Positions 29,438-39,428 of a stretch of DNA of 64,000 bases are shown here, piece by piece. The first letter of the stretch is position 1. Each line of letters begins with the position of its first letter. This DNA comes from Candidatus Frankia nodulisporulans (GTDB taxonomy: Bacteria; Actinomycetota; Actinomycetes; Frankiales; Frankiaceae). The DNA lies in contig NZ_CADCWS010000001.1 of the NCBI RefSeq assembly GCF_902806475.1, positions 1 through 64,000 on the forward strand, read 5' to 3'. Under the pieces are notes generated by a model that was not told where the DNA came from, did not search any database, and worked only from the letters and a program-made list of their open reading frames with translations. The translations under genes and the position numbers were made by a program.

Positions 29438-29767
29438 CTACCGGACGGCCGGATCCGGGAAGGACGCACCATCCGCGTCGTCCTCGGTGAACACCCGTTC
29501 GCGGGCGGCGAGAACGTCGACTTCCGGGCGCTGCGCGACGAGCTGCTCGCAGGCGCACAGTACCTCCATGCAGTGGCCACGGTCCGCGGCCACGACCGCC
29601 ACGCCGATCTCGGCGCGACGATGCAGGTCGAGCTGACCGGTCTCGGCCACACTGACCGCGAAGCGACGGCGCAGCTCGGCCACGATCGGCCGGACCACGG
29701 ACCGCTTCTCCTTCAGGGAGTGCACGTCCCCGAGAAGGAGATCAAGGCTCAGACTTGCGATCCACAT
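29438..29767 (-). CDS. DUF503 / YlxP-like protein
   Basis: 109 residues from ATG 29767, the family's usual size. The N-terminus WIASLSLDLLLGDVHSLKEKR is diagnostic; CMEVLCACEQLVAQRPEVDVL is near the C-terminus. Function is not established; genes of this family sit between infB and rbfA across Gram-positives, suggesting a role in translation or ribosome assembly. The upstream part of the frame overlaps the end of infB and is not coding. Confidence 0.9.
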   Translation of the reverse strand: MWIASLSLDLLLGDVHSLKEKRSVVRPIVAELRRRFAVSVAETGQLDLHRRAEIGVAVVAADRGHCMEVLCACEQLVAQRPEVDVLAARERVFTEDDADGASFPDPAVR

Positions 29768-29841
29768 GACATCCCCGTCGGACGGGGCGCCACCACCGCC
29801 GGGGCCGACCGATCCGACCGGCCCCGGCGACGTGTGGTGCC

Positions 29842-32800
29842 TCAGGTGCGGGGAACCTCCCGCTGCTCGAAGGCCTCGATGATGTCGTCCACCTTGATGT
29901 CGTTGAACGACCCGAGCCCGATACCGCACTCGTAGCCCTCGCGCACCTCGGTGGCGTCGTCCTTGAACCGCTTGAGCGACTCGACCGTGAGGTTGTCCGC
30001 CACGACCACGCCATCGCGGATGAGGCGGGCCTTGACGTTGCGCCGGATGATCCCGGAGCGGACCAGCGAACCCGCGACGTTGCCGATGCGCGGCACCCGG
30101 AAGACCTCCCGGACCTCGGCGGTGCCGAGCTGGGCCTCCTCGTAGACCGGCTTGAGCATGCCCTTGAGCGCGTTCTCGATGTCCTCGATGGCCTGGTAGA
30201 TCACCGAGTAGTAGCGGACCTCGACGCCCTCGCGGTCGGCCAGCTCCGTCGCCTTGCCCTGCGGCCGGACGTTGAAGCCGATGATCACCGCGTCGGACGC
30301 CGATGCCAGCATCACGTTCGTCTCGGTGATCGCACCGACACCGCGGTCGATGATCCGCAGACCCACCTCGTCGCCCACATCGATCTTGAGCAGGGCGTCC
30401 TCGAGGGCCTCGACCGAACCGGAGACATCGCCCTTGAGGATGAGGTTGAGCTGGGTCTTCTCGCCTTCCTTCATCCGCTCGAGGATGTTCTCCAGCGTCG
30501 GACGGCCACGGCTGAGCGCGAGCTCGGCGTTGCGCTCGCGGGCCTGGCGGCGCTCGGCGATCTGACGGGCCACCCGGTCCTCGGGCACCACGAGGAAGTT
30601 GTCCCCGGCGTCGGGAACGCTCGTGAAGCCGAGCACCTGCACCGGACGGGCCGGACCCGCCTCGGTCACCTGGTCGCCATGCTCGTCGAGCATGGCGCGC
30701 ACCCGGCCGAACGCCTCGCCGGCGACGACCGAGTCACCGACGCGCAGCGTGCCGCGCTGGACGAGCACCGTCGCCACCGGGCCGCGACCACGGTCGAGAC
30801 GACCTTCGATCGCGACACCCTGGGCCTCGCTGTCCGTCGGCGCCCGCAGGTCCAGCGAGGCGTCGGCGGTGAGCACGATGGCCTCGAGCAGGCCGTCGAT
30901 GTTGACCCGGTTACGGGCGGAGACGTCGACGAACATCGTGTCGCCGCCGTACTCCTCGGCGACCAGGCCGTACTCGGTGAGCTGGCCGCGGACCTTGGCC
31001 GGGTCCGCGCCCTCCTTGTCGATCTTGTTGACGGCCACGACGACCGGCACGTTCGCCGCCTGGGCGTGGTTGAGCGCCTCGATGGTCTGCGGCTTCACGC
31101 CGTCGTCCGCCGCGACGACCAAGACCACGATGTCGGTGACCTGGGCGCCACGGGCACGCATGGCGGTGAAGGTCTCGTGGCCCGGGGTGTCGATGAAGGT
31201 GATCGGCCGGTCGGAACCGTCGACCGTCGCCCGCACCTGGTAGGCACCGATGTGCTGGGTGATACCACCGGCCTCACCCGCGACCACGTCGGTGAACCGG
31301 ATGGCGTCGAGCAGCTTCGTCTTACCGTGGTCGACGTGACCCATGACGGTCACGACCGGCGGCCGGGTGACGAGCTCGACGTCGTCGCCGTACGCCCCAC
31401 CGAAGGACAGGTCGAAGCTTTCCAGCAGCTCCTTGTCCTCGTCCTCGGGGCTGACGATCTGCACCTCGTAGCCGAGGGTGACGCCCAGCAGCTGCAGCGT
31501 CTCGTCGGTGCAGGACTGCGTCGCGGTCACCATCTCGCCAAGCTGGGTGAACACGACCTGGACCAGCGCACCGGGGTTCGCGTCGATCTTGTCAGCGAAG
31601 TCCGCCAGTGAGGCGCCGCGCGGAAGACGAATGGCCTGCCCGTTGCCACGGGGGACCATCGCGCCCATCCGCGGCGCCTCCAGGCCGCTCTCCCATTCCT
31701 GCCGCTTCGCCCGCTTGGACTTGCGCTGGCGTCCGGGACGCCCACGCCCACCGGGGCCGAACGCTCCCGCCGTGGTACCGCCGCGACCGCGACCGCCGGC
31801 CGCCGGCCGACCGCCACCGCCGCCACCGGGACGACCCGGCGCACCGCCACGGCCGGCGAAGCCGCCGGGACGCGCGCCGCCGCCACCGCCACCGGGACGC
31901 CCGGGAGCGCCGCCGCCACCGCCGCCACCGCCACCGGGACGCCCGGGAGCGCCGCCGGCCGGACGAGGCTGGAACATGTTCGCGTTCGGGCGCGGACCAC
32001 CACTACCACCCGGACGCGGGCCACCGCTGCCACCCGGGCGCGGCGGCATGCCGCTGCCCTGGCCACCGGGGCGCGAACCGGGCCGCGGCGGAACCGAGCC
32101 GGGCGAGGGACGAGGCCCACCGGGACCGCCGGGGCCAGCGCCACCGGGACGCGAGCCACCGGGGCGCGGACCCGGCCGCGGACCACCGGCACGCGGCGGC
32201 GAGGCCGGGGACTGACCACCGGACTGAGCGCCCGACGGGCGGGGCCCGGCGGACGGTGTCGTGTAGGGGTTGTTACCGGGCGAGCTCGGCCGGGGACCCG
32301 GACGCGGGCCTGGCCGGGGCGCGCCACCAGCCGGGGCGCCACCGGGCCCGGCCGGAGCCGAGCCACCGGGGCCACCCGGACGGGACCGGCCACCCGGGGC
32401 CGCCGGCGTGCCGGGGCGCGGACCTGCCGCCGCCGGAGTCGACGCGGGTGCCGCGGGCGCGGACGGTGCCACGGGCGCCACCGGTGCGGCGGGCGCCGCG
32501 GCGCTGGCCGCCACGGGACGAGGCGCCGCCACCGGCGCCGGGCTCGGCGGACTCACCGGTGCCACGACGGGGCTGGGCGCGGACTGCACCGACGGCGCGG
32601 GCGCGGACGGCCCGGACGCGGGAGCCGGTCGGGCCGGAACGGGACCAGGGCGACCGGGAACCGGCCGGGGGCCGGGACGCGGTGCGGGGCCGGGACGCGG
32701 CGGCGGGCCCGGACGGGCTCCGTTGCCGGCGGGCCGGCCACCGGGGCGACCGCCACCGGCGGCACCACCCTCGGCCGGGAACGCCTCCTTGAGCTTGCGC

Positions 32801-32931
32801 ACGACGGGTGCCTCGACAGTGGACGAGGCGGACTTCACGAACTCACCGAGATCTTTCAGCTTGGCGAGAACGGTCTTGCTGTCGACACCAAGCTCCTTGG
32901 CGAGCTCGTGTACGCGGGCCTTTCCTGCCAC
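29842..32931 (-). CDS. infB: Translation initiation factor IF-2
   Basis: 1029 residues, at the long end of the family. Conserved N-domain at 1-50 ([20 protein letters not shown]), then about 380 residues of extremely Pro/Gly/Arg-rich linker (about 60-440), then the GTPase domain with P-loop GHVDHGKT near 531 and NKID, then domains II-IV. Brings fMet-tRNA to the 30S subunit. GTG 32931 is preceded by AGGAGCACC. The linker accounts for the extra length; the GTPase core is normal. Confidence 0.97.
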   Translation of the reverse strand: MAGKARVHELAKELGVDSKTVLAKLKDLGEFVKSASSTVEAPVVRKLKEAFPAEGGAAGGGRPGGRPAGNGARPGPPPRPGPAPRPGPRPVPGRPGPVPARPAPASGPSAPAPSVQSAPSPVVAPVSPPSPAPVAAPRPVAASAAAPAAPVAPVAPSAPAAPASTPAAAGPRPGTPAAPGGRSRPGGPGGSAPAGPGGAPAGGAPRPGPRPGPRPSSPGNNPYTTPSAGPRPSGAQSGGQSPASPPRAGGPRPGPRPGGSRPGGAGPGGPGGPRPSPGSVPPRPGSRPGGQGSGMPPRPGGSGGPRPGGSGGPRPNANMFQPRPAGGAPGRPGGGGGGGGGAPGRPGGGGGGARPGGFAGRGGAPGRPGGGGGGRPAAGGRGRGGTTAGAFGPGGRGRPGRQRKSKRAKRQEWESGLEAPRMGAMVPRGNGQAIRLPRGASLADFADKIDANPGALVQVVFTQLGEMVTATQSCTDETLQLLGVTLGYEVQIVSPEDEDKELLESFDLSFGGAYGDDVELVTRPPVVTVMGHVDHGKTKLLDAIRFTDVVAGEAGGITQHIGAYQVRATVDGSDRPITFIDTPGHETFTAMRARGAQVTDIVVLVVAADDGVKPQTIEALNHAQAANVPVVVAVNKIDKEGADPAKVRGQLTEYGLVAEEYGGDTMFVDVSARNRVNIDGLLEAIVLTADASLDLRAPTDSEAQGVAIEGRLDRGRGPVATVLVQRGTLRVGDSVVAGEAFGRVRAMLDEHGDQVTEAGPARPVQVLGFTSVPDAGDNFLVVPEDRVARQIAERRQARERNAELALSRGRPTLENILERMKEGEKTQLNLILKGDVSGSVEALEDALLKIDVGDEVGLRIIDRGVGAITETNVMLASASDAVIIGFNVRPQGKATELADREGVEVRYYSVIYQAIEDIENALKGMLKPVYEEAQLGTAEVREVFRVPRIGNVAGSLVRSGIIRRNVKARLIRDGVVVADNLTVESLKRFKDDATEVREGYECGIGLGSFNDIKVDDIIEAFEQREVPRT

Positions 32932-32992
32932 GGTGCTCCTTCTATCGGCCCGCGGTCCGTGCCCGCGTGACCTCGTTACCTGCCGGTCGTGA

Positions 32993-33490
32993 TCATGGCT
33001 GGGTGCTCATTGAGCGATCATCGCTGTCTCGACCTGCTTCCGTGTCGACGTCATGTGGCGCCGCCTGTGTACCTGGCCGGATGCCGGCTACCGCCGATGC
33101 CCGAGCCCTCCCTGCCGACACCCCGCTGCCGCGCGGTGCCCCTCTTTCTTTACCCGATTTCTCGGCCAGCCGGGACCCCGACGGCCGCTCCGGGCGACCA
33201 ACCCGCGTCACCGGGTCGACCACCCCGGAACCGAGCTGCTCCAGGTACCGCCTGATTCGCTCCGCCTCCAGTGGACCCGGCACACGCAGGGCCCGGGGGA
33301 ACGCCTTGCGACGCTCCGCGAGCTCGAGACATGCCTGATCCGGATGCAGGTGCGCACCCCGGCCACGTAGCCGACGACGAGCATCCGGCAGGAGCTCGGC
33401 ACCGTCCACGACGATACGCAGGAGGTCGGAACTCGGCGCGCGGCTTCGACATCCAATACAGGTACGGATGGGTTCCGCACGGCACGCCAT
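32993..33490 (-). CDS. YlxR-like RNA-binding protein (DUF448)
   Basis: 165 residues. The YlxR fold is at the N-terminus: RTCIGCR and [22 protein letters not shown]. In other bacteria YlxR modulates RNase P and expression; here function is inferred only from family. The C-terminal 80 residues are a basic extension. Eight bases follow the nusA stop before its ATG, so it is in the rimP-nusA-ylxR-infB operon. Confidence 0.93.
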   Translation of the reverse strand: MACRAEPIRTCIGCRSRAPSSDLLRIVVDGAELLPDARRRLRGRGAHLHPDQACLELAERRKAFPRALRVPGPLEAERIRRYLEQLGSGVVDPVTRVGRPERPSGSRLAEKSGKERGAPRGSGVSAGRARASAVAGIRPGTQAAPHDVDTEAGRDSDDRSMSTQP

Positions 33491-33497
33491 GACCAGT

Positions 33498-34559
33498 CTA
33501 TCCCGCCCGCCCCCGGGAGGGGCCGCCCGTCGCGGAAGATCGGCGCACGGCCGGGGCGTCGCCGGCCGACTCCGCCTCCGCCGTCGGACCTTCCGCGTCG
33601 GAGTGGATGTCGATACGCCAGCCGGTCAGCCGGGCGGCGAGCCGGGCGTTCTGCCCTTCTCGACCGATCGCCAGCGACAGCTGGTAGTCGGGAACGACCA
33701 CCCGGGCCGAGCGACTGGCCAGGTCCGTCACGTCGACCCGGGCCACCCGGGCCGGTGACAGCGCACTGCCGACGAACGTCGCCGGGTCCGCCGACCAGTC
33801 CACGATGTCGATCTTCTCACCGCGTAGTTCGGCCATGACCGCGCGCACCCGGGCGCCCATCGGCCCGATGCACGCCCCCTTCGGGTTCACCCCCGCCACC
33901 TTCGACCGCACGGCGATCTTGCTGCGGTGACCGGCCTCACGGGCGATCGCGGCCAGCTCCACCGTCCCGTCGGCGACTTCGGGGACCTCGAGCCGGAACA
34001 GACCCTTGACCAGTTCGGGATGGGTGCGCGACAACGTGACGGTCGGCCCGTGCATGCCCCGGGCGACGTGCACCACGTAGCACTTGATCCGGTCACCGTG
34101 CTCGAGCCGCTCGCCGGGCACCTGCTCGGCCGGCGGCAGCACGCCCTCGATCGTGCCGAGGTCGACCAGGACCACCTTGGAACCGGCGCGCTGCCCGTGG
34201 TGCTGCACCACACCGGAGACGATCTCGTGCTCCCGATCGGCGTACTGCCCGTAGGTCGCCTCCTGGCGAGCCTCCCGCAGCCGCTGCATGATGACCTGCT
34301 TGGCGGTCATCGTGGCGATCCGGCCGAAGTCGTCCGGTGTGTCGTCGTACTCCCGGCTGGCGCCGTCGGGCCCCTGCTCGCGGGCGAGCACCGCCACCTC
34401 GCCGCTGGTGCGGTCGATGACCACCCGGGCGTCCGGCGCGGAGCCCGGGGTGTGGTGGTAGGCCGTGAGCAGGGCGGTCTCCAGCGCCTGCAGCAGGGTT
34501 TCGAAGGAGATCTCCTTCTCCCGCTCGATCCCGCGCAGTGCGGCCACGTCGAGCTTCAC
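33498..34559 (-). CDS. nusA: Transcription termination/antitermination protein NusA
   Basis: 353 residues, normal for actinobacteria, which lack the C-terminal acidic repeats of E. coli NusA. N-terminal RNA-polymerase-binding domain (about 1-120), S1 domain, then two KH domains ([40 protein letters not shown]). GTG 34559 overlaps the rimP stop by four bases (GTGA), so it is coupled to rimP. Confidence 0.97.
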   Translation of the reverse strand: MKLDVAALRGIEREKEISFETLLQALETALLTAYHHTPGSAPDARVVIDRTSGEVAVLAREQGPDGASREYDDTPDDFGRIATMTAKQVIMQRLREARQEATYGQYADREHEIVSGVVQHHGQRAGSKVVLVDLGTIEGVLPPAEQVPGERLEHGDRIKCYVVHVARGMHGPTVTLSRTHPELVKGLFRLEVPEVADGTVELAAIAREAGHRSKIAVRSKVAGVNPKGACIGPMGARVRAVMAELRGEKIDIVDWSADPATFVGSALSPARVARVDVTDLASRSARVVVPDYQLSLAIGREGQNARLAARLTGWRIDIHSDAEGPTAEAESAGDAPAVRRSSATGGPSRGRAG

Positions 34560-35266
34560 CGGGTCATCTCCTCACCGGCCGCGCTCTCGGCGCCGACCTG
34601 ACGGCCCTCGTCACTGGTCATCGGATCCGGATCGGCCGGCGGATCGAGATCGTCATCCGGTGCCGAGGACGGCGCATCGGTAAGATCATCATACCCGGTG
34701 GCGGAGAACTCCACCTCGACGGTGGCCCGGGCCACCCGCTCGAACGCGATCCGGTCGATCCGGCGCGGCTGGGGACGACCCCGCCTGGCCGGCCCGACCG
34801 CCACCGAGAGCTCTGCCCCGGTCTCGTCGGCGGACACCACTCGACCCGAGACCTCGACGTCCTCGAGGTCCCGCACGGTCACCAGCCGACCCACGGCCCG
34901 CCGCCAGTGCCGCGGCCGGGTCAGCGGACGATCCACCCCCGGCGACGTGACCTCGAGCACATAGGCGCCGCCGGTCAGTGGCTCACCGGCCGCCTCGGCC
35001 GCGTCGAGCAGCTCCGAGACGGCCCGGCTGGCCTCGGCCACCACGTCCAGATCGATGCCGCCGTCGCGGTCCACCACCACCCGGACCACGCTGCGCGCAC
35101 CGGCCTTGGTCACCACCACATCTTCGAGATCGAAACCCGCCTCGGCCAGGCTGGTCTCCAGCCTGGCCCGCACCTGCGGACGCACCACCGCACCGGAGTG
35201 CCGGCCCGCCCCGGCCGCACCCCGGCCTTTCCCCCGCCCGGAACCGGAGTCCCCCGCGCCTGACAC
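34556..35266 (-). CDS. rimP: Ribosome maturation factor RimP
   Basis: 236 residues; the conserved core is about residues 30-190 ([39 protein letters not shown]-like block). Assists 30S assembly. The N-terminal 28 residues are Gly/Arg-rich and the C-terminal 45 are acidic extensions outside the family core. First gene of the rimP-nusA-ylxR-infB operon; GTG start. Confidence 0.95.
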   Translation of the reverse strand: MSGAGDSGSGRGKGRGAAGAGRHSGAVVRPQVRARLETSLAEAGFDLEDVVVTKAGARSVVRVVVDRDGGIDLDVVAEASRAVSELLDAAEAAGEPLTGGAYVLEVTSPGVDRPLTRPRHWRRAVGRLVTVRDLEDVEVSGRVVSADETGAELSVAVGPARRGRPQPRRIDRIAFERVARATVEVEFSATGYDDLTDAPSSAPDDDLDPPADPDPMTSDEGRQVGAESAAGEEMTR

Positions 35267-35746
35267 CTACCTTGTCCCTTCCCGCATCCGTTCATCCGAT
35301 CATCTCGCCGACCCGGCTCACGGGCCGCTCGACGCCGTCGGCGCCACCACCGCACAGGGCGGCGGAGCACTCGCGGCGGCCGAACACCCGGACCGGGACC
35401 CGCGCCCCGCCGATACGCCCTGGTTCGTGACGCTCCGCGCCCAGGACCCGCCCAACCGTGCAGGGCGGGTGGCACCGGCACCGTCACAGGGCGCCGCCAC
35501 GCAGCTCATGTCACGGGACACGGGACGGCCATTGAGGTGACACCCGCGCCTCGTGCGCGGTGGTCGGCGTCAACGAATGAGATCCCCAGGGTACGTCCCC
35601 CCGCGGACGGGCCATCCGCCGCCCACCCGAGGCGGAGATCGGCCGGCTCACGGGGGCACCCGCGTGGGGTCCGCGCACACCATCACGGGTCGCCGACGTC
35701 GGCGTGCGCGGGGCATCACCCGTGCGGTGTGCGAAGCTTGCTGACC
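35267..35746. other. Divergent gap of 480 bp between rimP and the DUF4439 gene
   Basis: Must contain the promoter of the rimP-nusA-infB operon and that of the DUF4439 lipoprotein. I see no small gene that survives inspection: short minus-strand frames have Ser/Ala/Pro-rich shadow composition. No confident -10/-35 pairs or RNA elements. Confidence 0.45.
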
Positions 35747-36922
35747 GTGGACTCCGCGCGGCGCACACCCGCCTCCCGGCGGCGGGTTCTGGCGGGGCTG
35801 GGCACGATCGCGCTGGCCGCGGCAACCGGTGCCGGCTGTTCCCGGACCGGATCGACCGGAGCCGGCGTGCCCGGGCGGGCCCTGTCGGCCGCGGATGTGG
35901 CCGCCGCCCGGGCCGCGGTCACCCGCGCGGCGGCGCTCGCGGTCGCCTACGGCACGGCCGCCCAGCGACATCCGGCGCGGCGTGCCCTGTTCGAGACCCT
36001 GCGTGACCATCACGAGGTCGCCGTCACCACCGTCGCCGCGCAGGTCCCGGCGGCCGCCCCCACGACAGTCCCACCCGCCACGGCGACCGGACCCGCCGGG
36101 CGCCCCACCACCGCGGCGCCGACCCGGGCGAACGGCGAGGTACCGGCTGACCTGTTGCCGGCCGGCACCGACGACTCGCCCGCCGCGCTCCACGCCACGA
36201 TCGAGACCCTGCACGGCGCCGAGAGCGCCGCCACCACCGCGGCCCGCGGCGACGCCCTCGAGGTCAGTGGGCTGCTCGCCCCCCTGTTCGCGAGCCTGTT
36301 CGCCGCCGGAAGCGCCCAGAGCGAAATGCTCGACCGGGACGGCGACCCCGCCCTGGCCACGGCGACGACCACACCGACGGCCTCGCCCGCCGCGACCGCA
36401 CCGGCGACATCAGCGACCTCGGCGGCGAACCCGACGGCGGCGCGGGTGGCCGCACCACCACCGCAGGCAGCCATCCTGCGGGCCCTGACCACCATGCTCG
36501 CGGCCAGCCATGGCGCGATCTATGCGACGGCCACGGCCGGCGGGGCGCTCGCCCCACAGGCGGCGACAGCGGCGGGTGCGCTCGCCCGCCAGCGCGCCCG
36601 CGAGGGCTGGCGGGCCCATCTGCGGCTACGCGACCAGCTGATCGCCCAGATCGAGGCGCGCGGTGGCGCGCCGGTGCCGGCACTGGCCGCCTACCGGCTG
36701 CCGACCACACCGGTCGACGTGCCCACCGCCCTGCGCCTGCTGGGCCAGGTCGAGGACGTCTGCGCGGCCGCCGCCCACGACGCCACCGCGCAGGTCGGCA
36801 CCGACCTGCGGGCACTCACCGTCGACGCGCTGGCCGGGATGGCGCTGCGGGCCCAGCGGGCCCGGCTGGCCGCCGGCGCGTCGCCGGCCACCGCCAGCCG
36901 TGCCCTGCCCGGTGCGACCTGA
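35747..36922 (+). CDS. DUF4439 ferritin-like-domain lipoprotein (probable Tat substrate)
   Basis: GTG 35747 gives 391 residues (TTG 35738 is also possible). The N-terminus has a twin-arginine signal (ASRRRVLAGLG), a hydrophobic stretch and a lipobox ending at GAGC, so it is probably an exported lipoprotein. Two Ala-rich four-helix segments match the DUF4439 ferritin-like fold (about 60-130 and 250-375; YATATAGGALAPQAATAAG and LRDQLIAQIEARGG). Function unknown. Divergent from rimP, the same neighbourhood as in mycobacteria. The stop lies inside a tandem 14-mer. Confidence 0.75.
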   Translation: MDSARRTPASRRRVLAGLGTIALAAATGAGCSRTGSTGAGVPGRALSAADVAAARAAVTRAAALAVAYGTAAQRHPARRALFETLRDHHEVAVTTVAAQVPAAAPTTVPPATATGPAGRPTTAAPTRANGEVPADLLPAGTDDSPAALHATIETLHGAESAATTAARGDALEVSGLLAPLFASLFAAGSAQSEMLDRDGDPALATATTTPTASPAATAPATSATSAANPTAARVAAPPPQAAILRALTTMLAASHGAIYATATAGGALAPQAATAAGALARQRAREGWRAHLRLRDQLIAQIEARGGAPVPALAAYRLPTTPVDVPTALRLLGQVEDVCAAAAHDATAQVGTDLRALTVDALAGMALRAQRARLAAGASPATASRALPGAT

Positions 36923-36938
36923 CCGGTGCGACCTGACC
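36911..36938. repeat. Tandem 14-mer spanning the DUF4439 gene stop
   Basis: GGTGCGACCTGACC twice, perfect; the first copy carries the TGA stop (36920-36922), the second is past it. Confidence 0.9.
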
Positions 36939-37026
36939 GACGGGCCCGGACCCCCGCGTCCGCCGCGGTGCGGATCTCACCTGGTCGCGGTCGCGGCCCG
37001 GTCGAGGTGCTGGCGTGGGCGTGGTC

Positions 37027-37482
37027 TCAGCGCGCGCTCCACGCGCCGGGCTCACCGCTGAGCGAGGTGACGATCTCGGGCAGCCGGCCACCGGCGACGT
37101 CCGCGAGGGTCACGTTCTCCAGCACCCGGCGCAGGTTCACCCGGACGGCGATCCACACGTCCTGCAGGTTCTTGGCGGCGCCCTCGTAGTGGGCGTCCTC
37201 CGGACGTCGGCCACGCACACTGGCCAGCGGACCGTCGGTCACCCGGATCACCGAGGCGATCGTGATCTCGCCGGCGGGCCGGCCCAGCTGATAGCCGCCG
37301 TCGGCCCCGCGCCGACTCTGGACGAACCCCGCCCGACGCAGATCGGTGAGGATGTTCTCGAGGAAGCGCAGCGGCAGATCCTGGGCTTGGGCCAGCGACT
37401 CGCCCTTGACGAGTTGCCCGTCACTCGCCGCCAACGTCAGGAGTGCGCGCAGCGCGTAGTCGGCGCGAGCGGAGATCTGCAT
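37027..37482 (-). CDS. Rrf2-family transcriptional regulator without Fe-S cysteines
   Basis: 151 residues. Begins MQISARADYALRALLTLAAS, the standard Rrf2 winged-helix start; recognition region LRRAGFVQSRRGADGGYQLGRP. It contains no cysteine at all, so unlike IscR or NsrR it cannot hold an Fe-S cluster through Cys ligands and resembles CymR-type sulfur regulators. It lies 41 bp after the ABC permease gene on the same strand and is probably co-transcribed with it, suggesting control of the SsuABC-like genes or sulfur metabolism. Target is inferred. Confidence 0.9.
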   Translation of the reverse strand: MQISARADYALRALLTLAASDGQLVKGESLAQAQDLPLRFLENILTDLRRAGFVQSRRGADGGYQLGRPAGEITIASVIRVTDGPLASVRGRRPEDAHYEGAAKNLQDVWIAVRVNLRRVLENVTLADVAGGRLPEIVTSLSGEPGAWSAR

Positions 37483-37523
37483 GCAGCCATTGTGCCGGCG
37501 ACGTGCGCCGACGTGCCGACCGG

Positions 37524-38612
37524 TCAGGATTGACCGGCTTCACCACCACCATTCGCACCGCCGCCGTCGTGGCCGATCGCGCCCGGGCCAGCCGGCGGGT
37601 AACCCGCGGCTGTGGCCTCGGCGGACCCGGGCGCCGCCGTGTTCCTCGACCGGCCGCGCTGCGCGGCGCGCACCGCCGAGTTACCCTCGGCCACCAGCCC
37701 ACGACGGGCCCGCAGCTGACGATCGGCGGCGTTGAAGGCGGCGTCGACGACCACACCGATGAAGAAGATGGTGATCATCGAGGCCATCACGCCGACCGCG
37801 TCGAGCAGTTCGCGGGAGTTCTGCAGGTCCGCCCCGATCGACGGGTGCCCGGGCACGATCACCAGGAGCTCACCGGCCATCAGACTGCGCCAGGAGAAGG
37901 CCCAGCCCTGTTTGAGTCCGGCCAGCACCGAGGGCAGCGCCGCCGGCGCCACGACGTACCGGTAGAGCGAGAACCCGCGGGCACCCATGCTGCGGCCCAC
38001 CCGGACCAGCAGCGGCGGCACATAGTCGACGCCGTAGATCACGCCGTTGGCGATCGAGGGGGCCGCGCCGAGGATGACCACGAACAGGATCGCCGACTCG
38101 CTCAGCTTGAACAGCAGGATGGCCAGCGGGAACCAGACGACCGAGGGCATCGTCTGCAGTGAGGTGATGAACGATCCGATCGCCGTGCGCAGCACGGTGA
38201 ACCGGGCGACCGCCAGACCGACCACGCCGCCGATCACCACGGCGAGCGCGTAGCCCTTGAGCGCCCGCACGATGGTGCGGACCAGCGCGTCCCAGAAGTG
38301 GCCGGTGCCCAGGCGGCTGCCGAACTCCCGCAACGCCGACACCGGGCCGGGCAGCACATAGGTGGGCTTCCAGCCCGACCAGACCACCAGCTGCCAGACC
38401 AGCAGGAACACGACGAGCGCGCCGATCTTCGGCCAAGCCGCCGCCCAGGCCCGACCCGCCAGCGGCCGGCTCTGCGCGGTCGGGATGTCCAGCGCGTCCA
38501 GACCGGCGAGGACACCCGGGTCAAGGTCGTCCGCCGCGGTCCGGGTGTCACCCGGCGCGCTGGTGTCGCCCTTGGTCAGGGAACTCCGGTTGATGCCGAT
38601 GTCAGTGGCCAT
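37524..38612 (-). CDS. ABC transporter permease, SsuC/TauC/NrtB type
   Basis: Six or so membrane helices with the ABC-2 cytoplasmic EAA-like loop (RVGRSMGARGFSLYRYVVAPAALPSVLAGLKQ). ATG 38612 (MATDIGINRSS) overlaps the end of the ATPase gene by 11 bases, giving 362 residues including an N-terminal hydrophilic region and a C-terminal Gly/Ala-rich tail not found in most SsuC. Substrate probably an alkanesulfonate, taurine or nitrate; sulfonate is favoured by the Rrf2 neighbour. Confidence 0.9.
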   Translation of the reverse strand: MATDIGINRSSLTKGDTSAPGDTRTAADDLDPGVLAGLDALDIPTAQSRPLAGRAWAAAWPKIGALVVFLLVWQLVVWSGWKPTYVLPGPVSALREFGSRLGTGHFWDALVRTIVRALKGYALAVVIGGVVGLAVARFTVLRTAIGSFITSLQTMPSVVWFPLAILLFKLSESAILFVVILGAAPSIANGVIYGVDYVPPLLVRVGRSMGARGFSLYRYVVAPAALPSVLAGLKQGWAFSWRSLMAGELLVIVPGHPSIGADLQNSRELLDAVGVMASMITIFFIGVVVDAAFNAADRQLRARRGLVAEGNSAVRAAQRGRSRNTAAPGSAEATAAGYPPAGPGAIGHDGGGANGGGEAGQS

Positions 38613-39363
38613 GACGGCCGACCTCCTCACGCAGCCGAGTGGTCACCCGGGTGGCGAGTTCGGCCACCTGGGTCGAGTCGATCCGTCGTGGTCGGTCGAT
38701 GTCGACGTCGAAGACCTCGGCCACCCGCCCGGGCCGGGACGACAGCAGCACGATGCGGTCCCCGAGCCGGACGGCCTCCCGCACGTCGTGGGTCACGAAG
38801 ATGACCGTGACCCCGGTCTGCCGCCAGATCCGTTCGAGCTCGTCGTGCAACAGGTCCCGGGTCATCGCGTCGAGCGCGCCGAACGGCTCGTCCATGCACA
38901 GGATGTCGGCCTCCTGCGCGAAGGCCCGGGCGAGGCTGACCCGTTGGCGCATCCCACCGGAGAGCTCGTGCGGGCGACGGTCCGCCATCCCGGCGAGGCG
39001 GACCATCGAGAGCAGCTCGTCCACCCGGGCTCGACGTTCGGCCCTGCGGATGCCGCGCAGCCGCAGCGGTACCTCGACGTTGCCGCCGGCGGTCAGCCAC
39101 GGCAGCAACGCGGAGTCCTGGAACATCATCCCGGTCCGCCGACCGGCGGTGTCCACCGTGCCGGTCGACGGGGCGTCCAGGCCGGCGATCAGCCCGAGCA
39201 GGGTCGACTTACCGCAGCCCGACGCGCCGAGCAGACAGAGGAACTCCCCGGACCGGACGTCCAGGCTCACGTTGTCCAGGGCCTGTACCTGGGCTGCGCC
39301 GGTGCCGAAGAACCGGCTGACGCCGTCGATGCGCAGGGCCGTGTCGGGCAGGACTGCGGTCAT
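38602..39363 (-). CDS. ABC transporter ATP-binding protein, SsuB/TauB type
   Basis: 253 residues from ATG 39363 (MTAVLPDTALRIDG). Walker A GASGCGKST, Q-loop MMFQDSALLPW, signature LSGGMRQRVSLARAF, Walker B ILCMDEPFGALD and H-loop VIFVTHDVREAV are all intact. Energises the permease encoded just downstream, whose start overlaps this gene. The frame continues upstream to 39819 but inside the substrate-binding-protein gene and is not coding. Confidence 0.95.
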   Translation of the reverse strand: MTAVLPDTALRIDGVSRFFGTGAAQVQALDNVSLDVRSGEFLCLLGASGCGKSTLLGLIAGLDAPSTGTVDTAGRRTGMMFQDSALLPWLTAGGNVEVPLRLRGIRRAERRARVDELLSMVRLAGMADRRPHELSGGMRQRVSLARAFAQEADILCMDEPFGALDAMTRDLLHDELERIWRQTGVTVIFVTHDVREAVRLGDRIVLLSSRPGRVAEVFDVDIDRPRRIDSTQVAELATRVTTRLREEVGRHGH

Positions 39364-39389
39364 GGGTTGTTCCCCCGGTCGAACTGGTC

Positions 39390-39417
39390 GCGGGCCCCGG
39401 TGCTGACCGGGGCCCGC
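39390..39417 (-). terminator. 12-bp hairpin between ssuA-like and ssuB-like genes
   Basis: GCGGGCCCCGGT, loop GCTG, ACCGGGGCCCGC. A perfect stem 11 bp past the binding-protein stop. Probably a partial terminator or 3'-stabiliser that lets more binding protein than transporter be made, a known layout in ABC operons. Confidence 0.65.
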
Positions 39418-39428
39418 CCTACGAATGA

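Noticed and set aside
35318-35521. Small minus-strand frame of 67 codons upstream of rimP
   Set aside because: Ser/Ala/Pro-rich shadow composition with no family or ribosome site.
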